From positions 1,071,501-1,135,500 of the forward strand of contig QCXZ01000042.1 of assembly GCA_025024175.1 (NCBI GenBank): DNA of 64,000 nt, given 5' to 3'. Numbering within the stretch: the stretch's first letter is position 1; the number at the start of each line of letters is the position of its first letter. This document shows, in pieces, positions 13,601-22,600 of the stretch. Made by a program: the position numbers and the translations under genes. Under the pieces are notes generated by a model that ran no database searches, was not told the DNA's origin, and saw only the letters and a list, made by a program, of their open reading frames with translations. The stretch comes from Rhyzopertha dominica. Its lineage: Eukaryota > Arthropoda > Insecta > Coleoptera > Bostrichidae.

Positions 13601-16600
13601 TTTTTTGAGAATTAAAAGGGGTATAAGGGTACGAATTTTAAAGCTAATCCTTAATTTTTCTCGAATTCACAGTCAGTTAGACACTTCCAGAAGAACGCGA
13701 TTTGATACGTAGTCGAAAAAGTTATCCCACACATAAAGGGCGTAAACAAGATCACCTCCAGTCTCGNTTATCAGGCATGCACACTGGCATTATGCAAAAT
13801 TTTGCCACCTACTTGCCCACGTTTACAAATCTAATAATAAAAACGACCCATGAATAATGCTAATAGACCAGATGTTGAACCGCGCGAGCTTTCTGGACAT
13901 TTCCTGCTGTTGGCAAAAATTTACCTTGGCTTGCTCTAAATCTGCACCCTACTCGTTCAACTTTTACCGGATATGTGTGGGATCAATATGGAACACAGTG
14001 TGTCCAATCTGATTTAACTTGTGACCGAATAATGAATGGTGTGGTTACCTGTACCAAATAAATGAATGGGAACAATAGAAAGCTGTTTCAATACATCATA
14101 AATATTCAGTTATCGGGTAGGAATTTACGTAGTATGAATAACGGAACTACAGTGCTTAAACAGGAAATCTTAGCAATTTATCGTATATTCATAAAAGTTT
14201 ATAATATCTGGGTTTGGAGAAAGAGCAACTAAGCAATGGTTACAATGGATAAGTCAAATTTTGAGTATTACTCAGTGCTATAAAGTGTTTAATTTAATTT
14301 TAATTTAATTCAATGGTACTGCAATGGTGTTATTACGATTGCTTTCTTTCTATACTTGTTTAATAGCCGTGTTTGGAGTTTGCACGTAACTGCTGAATTC
14401 TAAGAACTCTGGATCGAAGCTTCATTTTATTGAAAGCACGAAATGGAACGCCTTGACCTTCCTTTCATCGCGTGCAGCACAGATGCAACCAATACGATTC
14501 CGAGCAATTAATTTCAGATGTCTATTTTTTTGCAGATAAAGTACCCGATGATCCTAAAGTGACCTACATATCTAGGAATATAGAGGCTAGCTTGGGACAA
14601 CCCTTGAGGTTGTTTTGCGAGGCGTTTGTAGGTAAGTACATACATTAGAATAAATGATTTTAGAATTTAGCCTTTCCTCATTCATTTTTACCTGGTGCCC
14701 CTACTATTAAGTTTATTTTCTGCTAAAGTTCTTTAATCGGCTAGGAAGACTACTTTACCATTGGTTTTTCATTTGTTTATTGCCCACCTTTCCTATTATC
14801 ATTGTTTTAGTTTTGCTCATATTTATTAACATTTCACGCTTAGTTATTTTTTTCTCCTACACAGATCATCAGGTCGTTGGCAAATGCTCATTCTTCCAGC
14901 TTTACACCTTTAATTTTTTGTACCTTAATTTAACTTAGTTCACCATATTGTTAGTACGTACAATACATCGTCCATTACCATGACAAACTGCAACGTAACG
15001 TAACACATTAATTAAACCGTGATATGAAGAAATTTCATAAATTGAAAATCTCTGCGTTCTTGGAAATTTACTAATTAGGATTATTTGAATTTACCCTGAA
15101 TATACCTCAGACCGCTAATACTCTAGTTACAGGAACCACTGCAGCATAGTCGAGTGGAATTTAATTTGCAGCACCGAATTCCTTCGTAAACATTTCAACT
15201 CTGCTCACTAATTTAATTAAGTGCAACATTGTTAAAGTTCAAAAGTCAAATCAATTTGCTCCGGGAAGAGGAAACTTCACTAATGAGGGCACAGCATTAC
15301 CGCTGTTGTCGAAGTGGAAAATGAAATTTGCAATAAAGCTGGTTTCTCAATTTAATTATTGGCCGCAAAAGACTTGAGTAATAGAAGCAATGCTGGCAGG
15401 ATACTTTTTCTGTTTTTAATTGACAGGAACTTCCCTTAAACATTTTTAACAACGATCGCCTACTTTTTGCGAGGAAGTGTATGTGTTTGTAATAGCTTCG
15501 CATGGTTACGTGATAATATTCTCCTTTCAGGTAATGAGCTTATTTTAGACATTATATTGGAAAAGTAATGGCTTATTACATAGTTGTAGATCGCAATAAT
15601 TGACTGAAATGGATCACCTGGACATCTTTGTCAAACCATGACACGCAACGGTCGATTCATGCAAAAAAGTGTTTAAGCAGCTGTCTCCTTTGTAAGATAC
15701 TGCAGAAAACACCTACCTACTCTAAACCTTACTTTGTAAAAAATGAACTACTATTTTTTTTGTTCCGCTTGAACTACACTTTATTCGTTTGCTGCAACAC
15801 AAAGGTAAACACAAAATTAATACTGAAAATTACATGGCTTTTTAAAACTTTTGTAATACTATTATCAATCTGCACAACGATAACAGAAATTTCATAGATT
15901 CTAGTCTTTTCACGGACGAATACGGAGAAGTTTTATTTAATGTTCATATTGAACATTATTGTAGTGATGAGAATCTACATTTTCAAAGAAAATAATTTTG
16001 AAACTGTATTGTAAAACTTAAATTCTGTTTAACTGTACTAATTTTTAGACAGGTGATATTAAATTTATAAATAATCGCAAATAAAAAATTCTGGGTAGTA
16101 ATTTAAAAGCCAAGGGCGGTTTAAGCACTTTGTCATTGAAGGATATGCTTTGAATTTGGACAAGAAATGCACAATCGTCTGTCGATATTTAAGACAAATT
16201 TTCGCAATCCAATAAGAGACATTTGTAGTCGTACTATTAATTGAGACTTGTTTTCATTTTAACAATCCTCTCATCTTATCTCAGCCCTGTAGTTCCCGTT
16301 TGAAAAATCGTGTTATTTTCGATTCGAAACGTAATCCATGCATACGTTTCCAGCTGATCGAGTAATCAATCCGTAAATAATAACGCTGCATCCTTAACAA
16401 TCACGGACATGGTTACAAAAGGACTTATCTGGAATCTTGATGCATCATGCACCCTTTGTGGCAGATGCAATCGGTAGCTGCATCATCTCGTTATATACTG
16501 TGTGCGATGCTTTTGAATGACAGTTACCGCAGACGCGTTATCGTCGACGTCTACATGGTTTTGTTTTGTTCCAGGAAATGTCGATTTGCCGGACGCTCAC

Positions 16601-19600
16601 AGCGACGCCAAATGGAGGAGGGCCGAGCATAATAAAAGCCTGGATGATGAAGCTCATTTTAAGGAGGAGAAAGTATCAAGGTTTGTGTTTTCCTTAACTT
16701 GTTGTTTTTCAAATATCTATATACATTTTTACACAACTACGAGTAATAAGTATCAGTTGTTTAATTTCTCATCAATTTGACAGGTTACACTCTAACCTCA
16801 GCTTTTAATACAAATTTTAATTTCCCAAGAATTTTAAAGACCAGATGAAAGATGTTAAAATGTGGTTTTATCTTAACAACTAAAGTCCAAATTATGTGAG
16901 TTAAGTAATAATATCTTTGTATGTTTCTACCATGATCAAGTGTTCTATATGGTGGAGTTCTTTCCGGGAAATTACCGTGAAGCCCTTCTAAAACCGCCTT
17001 CTTTATCAAAGCGGCGCTGCCTACATTCAAGCATTCGAGTACCAACGCAAATTAACGAAACCTTACCGACAACACTTAACAATTATTCGGCTATACGGCT
17101 TTGGTTGCAATATTGCTACTTGAATACGGAACGTGCCTTTGAATCAAAGAGTGAATTTATTCACACTGCACTGAGCGCACAGGATTCATTGCTATTGTTC
17201 CTGAAACGTAGTCAGCTTCCACTATGCTGTTAAATAGTTATTGACGATGTAATATTTAGAAATACTTGTGATTAAACCTCTGAAGTTCGGCTTTACCTTT
17301 TTGAAACATCCTGTACTGCGTCGTATAATTAAATTTATTTTGCTAATCAGTTAATTTAATTTAATCATCACATCTTTTCACTGTGAACAAAAATGCTGAG
17401 TCGTTTTCGATTTTTTTTGGGAAACCCGTGTTAATGATTATTACTTTATAGTCCTGGCTGTGTTTAGATCGTCGTAAACCACATTAAAAGGCAAAGTTGT
17501 AACGTCACTAAATTGTTTGTCGAACCGTTTCTTGCGCTCTGCGATAGTTTATGAATACTCTCTCTGGTGAGGGCATTTTTCGTCACCCTTATACAACAGA
17601 TCTTCATCAATTTCGTCAAATCGTCATCGAATCTCCTTAAGCAGACCGTTTCTTGATTCGGCTTTGTCTTTTGTGCGGACTCGCGTCGAGCACGGAGGCA
17701 ATAATTATAATCGCCAATAATTGGTGACGATCCCATATAGAGCTGATAATGTCGAGCGTGTTGCCGACAAAAACTCAGAGGAAATAATGTACTCCATAAA
17801 ACCAGTCTTGAGATGTCTCCGTGAGAAAGTCCCGCCGTGTCGGGACCAGACCGTTCATTGTCTTCAAACCGCTTAACTCTGCGTTCGTCGTTTTGTTCGC
17901 CGTCGATGTAATTACACGCGGGGTCGACGAGGAAATTACCTCTGTGGCCCTTTTTCAGAGAACAACGGCTCGTTACCATTAAGCTAACCGCCAGCTATCC
18001 AAAACGACACTTTTTGCTGCCACCTGGACGTGTGGATTTTTCAAGAGACGCAAGCGGTGAAACATGAACGATGATGGACTACTTGCTACACGCTTAACTT
18101 GACAACAAATTATGTTAGAACATACAGTCAACGTTGTTGTTTATAAGTCTTATATCAATGAAGACGAATTATACATGATTCTAATTTATGATGAGTACAC
18201 TCCACTTCCCTAATAAGTGATACCATCTGATAATTTGCTAAATAGTACCATATCTTTTTACCATATTAATTTTCAATGGAAATACGAGGCATGTTTTTTA
18301 AGTAAGTACCGTTTTGGAATTAAAAAAAGACGTGCAAAGATATCGCAATAATTTTATCTTACATGAAAGCCTGTACCTTAATTTACTTTTCTACATAATT
18401 TCCGTGAATATTGAGGCACTTGTCATAACGTGGCACCAGTTTTTGAATACCCTCCTCATAAAATTCTGCCGCCTGACTTGTTAACCACTGTATCACAAAT
18501 GTTTCGACTTCGTTATCGTCTTGAAGACGCTGGCCACCCAGGTGCTTCTTCAAGTGCAGGAACAAATGGTAGTCGCTGGGCGCCAGATCAGGGCTATATG
18601 GAGGATGATCTAGAGTTTCCCATTTAAAAGATTTGATGAGATCTTTGGTCCGATTAGCCACATGTGGACGGGCATTGTCATGCAGCAAAACGATACCCTT
18701 ACTCAACTTGCCACGTCTTTTGTTCTGGATTGCACGACGCAGATTGTTCAATGTCTTACAATAAGACGCTGCATTGATTGTCTCATTACGAGGCAGAAAC
18801 TCCACTAGCAATACTTCTTTTCTGTCCCAAAAAACTGTGCACATGATTTTCCGGGCAGAAATTGTTTGCTTAAACTTCACTTTTGTGGGTGATGATGAAT
18901 GTCGCCATTCCATGGATTGTTGTTTCGATTCTGGTGTGACGTAGGCCACCCATGTTTCGTCACCAGTAACAATTTGGTCTAAAAAATCTTCACCTTCATT
19001 GTGGTACCGCTCAAGGAAAGTCAATGCACTGCCTAAACGTTGGGTTTTGTGCAAATCCGTCAACATTTTCGGAACCCAACGTGAACACAATTTCCGGCAA
19101 TTCAAGTTCTCGGTCACAATGCGATACAAAACACTACGAGAATATTGAGGAAAGCAGTCGCACAATGATGAAATTGTAAAGCGTCTGTTTTCTCTCACCT
19201 TTTCGTTCACTTTCTGCACCAAATCTTCATTAACGACCGAAGGACGCCCACTCCGTTCTTCATCATGCTCATTTGTGCGGCCATCTTTAAATGCTCTCAC
19301 CCATTTCCTTACCATTCCATCACTCATAATGTTTTGTCCGTAAACTTCACAGATCTCACGATGAATATCGATCGGTTTTACGCCTTTAGCACTAAGAAAT
19401 CGTATAACAGCCCGTACTTCACAATCGGCGGGACTCACGATTGTCGGAGGCATCTTAAACACTCAGTAAACAACGTATACAATGAAGAATCAAACTGTAA
19501 TGGCGTCAGTGCATAGACAAGAGATGTAGGTAACCAGCGCGCATGCGCGGAACGCCAACCGTAGCGCTGCGGCGGCGGAATCGCAGAACGGTACTTACTT

Positions 19601-22600
19601 AAAAAACATGCCTCGTAATACATTCTTTTGGTCAAGAAATATCGTACGTACGCAAATCCTTTTTGGTATTGGAATACTGACAACATAGTTTAACGTTTTT
19701 AATCATAAACAGATAATTTTTGCTTCAAGTGACTGCTTATATGTAAACTAGTTAATTCATAAGTTTCATTCATTTTCAGGGAAGAAAACCAAACATTCGG
19801 AACGTACCTAGTTTTAGAAACAGTTGAAAAAGAAGATCTGGGTCAGTATGTTTGCAAAATCAGCAAACCAGGAAAGTCAATTGATCTGGCTGTATACGTC
19901 TCAGAAAAAGGTAAGTGTCACTGGCTGTCCGTAAATTATTGTGTAAATTATCTCGTCTCCAAACACAGGGTAGTTAATAATTTGAATAGGTTATAAAATT
20001 CTTCGTAATTATGAAAGATAGTGGCCAATTTTTTGTGTACTAGTGTGAACATTCTAATAGGGCAATATTGATGAGATACTCGTATACTTCTTTCTATTTG
20101 TAGCCCATCTCTTAAATTTAATTTTTGCAAAATAATTTACTTAATGTGATTAGACATCTGTTAATTATAAAGGGAACCTCACAGTCTTGAAACATTCCAC
20201 TGATTTTAACTGTTAATAACCTGTTTCTTGCAGTGGAAGTTACTTATGCCCATCCAAACCCACTGCCGTGGAAGAAGTTGCTCCTATGGTCTGCATTCCT
20301 ATTTCTCATTGCCCTGACAGCCATGTTCCTTAATTATCAGTATGGACTACGTCTGCGAGTCGGAATGAAGGACAAATTTGGCAGAATCGAAGAAGAAGAC
20401 GGAAAAACAAACGATGTACTTATCTTATTCTCACCTAAGGATTCGGCTATCGCAGCTGGCGTTTTGGCTCCAGTTTTGGAGACCAGATATAGTTATAAGT
20501 GTGAAACTAGAGAACTGCCATTTGATATGAGCCATTGTAAGTATTATTTTATGGTAGCAGGAATTTTTAATCCTGGTAGATGCTCAAGTTAAAAATATAC
20601 AAACATAAGACGGCAGTCTTAAAATTTTGAAACTGTTTGCATTTGCAATTTCGTCCACTGCAGTTTTCTTCTGAAAATTTTGGTTATGCACCAAAACACC
20701 AACAATTTCTTTTGCACCGAATCGAAACTGATGTCACTAAATTTTCAAAATCGATCGGACGCCAAACCGGCATTATAATTCAGCTTTATAAAGAACTAAG
20801 TTATTCGCGTAACATTTAGAACGTAGTCGGAGCGCAAGCTACCTCAATTCAACACCCACCCCCTTATACAACTTAAAGATATACATACAAATTTAGGTCA
20901 TTTTCAAATAAAATGATCAGATAAATTCGAATTTTGAGGTGGCGATTAGATCTGAAATTGCAAAAATGCTGAAAAGTCCGATTTTCCACAATTTTTGGGT
21001 ATTACGATTTAGACAGTTTTTTTTTAAACAAAGAGCTTATTTTTTTACTAGTTATACTTTGATATGTGCATGTAATGACGGTCTGCCTGAAACATTCAAA
21101 GTTTAAAAGGTTTTGTAAAAAAACTAATATACGCATGGATGACATATNTAGGTAAAGGAAATTTCGCGTATCGGACAGCTATACTTATTTTTCATAATCT
21201 GTTGATGCATTAGCGAGACAAATAAAAAGATTGGTTCATATTTATTTTAAGTGAAAAAAATAAACACAAAATTTTGCAACGCTAAATAGTTACGGCGAAT
21301 TAAGTTAAAAAGTTTTCAAGCGCGCCTTGTCTGCCATTGCGAGACTAGGTATCAGTGACAGATACGAGGCCATACACTGCATCGCGGGGCCACAAAACAG
21401 TGTATCTTACTTTTCACAAATAAATAAAAATGTGCTAAGCGCACATCACAACACTTGGATAATGGTACAGAAATAGCTCAAAAAGAGGTACTTTTCAGAT
21501 TGTATTATAAAAACAGTATATTCATAAGTAGCCCTAAGTATTGCATTTGCCCTTGCACAAACAAGAAATTAAACATTGCACGATACACGTGCATCGAAAC
21601 GAACATGTAAAGTTTTTGCATTTGCAGTTACTGCACTGTATGTGTACTATTGGCAAATAAAATTGGTTACAGTTCTTCATATTTTATGTGCCATCCGAAT
21701 TCCAACATGCATATTGACGGCTTTATTTGCCAAGCTGTTTTGTAAACTGCACACTGCATGTAGGCCCTTCTAACGTGAAACTTAAGAGAGTTGTTATCAA
21801 AGAACTTATGGTTTTCTCTTTCTGTCTTAAAAATTTTAGCCATGTGGTAACAGTTTGACTACAGTCTGTAGGGAGATACTTTGGCAAAACTGGTTCCATC
21901 AGGTTCCGGTAAACAACTTCCTTTTACAATTTTGGTAGCCGAACATACATAGTCGACTTTTGTCTAGTCCTCTTACCAATAACAATAATTTGATAATAAA
22001 TAATAAATAATTTCTCGACAATGTCTTTCGTAAATGGGTATTGCGGCTTTCAAGCAATATTATTTAATTCGCATTCTGCGTGTAATAGTTTTCTAATATC
22101 AGCAAGTCATTGCGGTTTCTTCTATAACCAATCTTTTATGGAAGTTTAGTAAAATTTTGAGAAAATGTCGCTAAACTGTGGCTTTTGTTTTTGTAGAGCT
22201 TCGCTAGTATTGACAGGTTTCAGTAAATAACGTTCCATGCATAATTCGTGGTATTTAAAATCGTTAACAATTATATCAATACAGCTCACCAAACTTTTGA
22301 ATTTTATATAACTTGTCGGTATCATTGAGTAATTTCTGCCTTTCAAAACTAGCAGTGATTAAAAGTTGATGATTGCTTTTTGAAACAACTAAGCAGAACA
22401 AAATTGTGAGGTCTGGTTTTTGGAACGACTAATTTTTGCAGTTGGAACTTCTGCTGCTTGCAACCCGTCATTAAAAAACCTCTCATGTATGATCTTCTGC
22501 ACTGAGAGTGCCTCAGCGGATTCTTTTCATAAAAGTCAACTTTATTATCGAGTGGTTTTTTTAGCGCCACATAATATTTGTCTATTTTCGGGATCACACA

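Noticed and set aside
17464..17979. 171-codon minus-strand open frame
   Set aside because: Unusual composition, no domain, no splice partners, no start context; lies in an intron of the receptor gene. Better seen as a GC-rich non-coding block.
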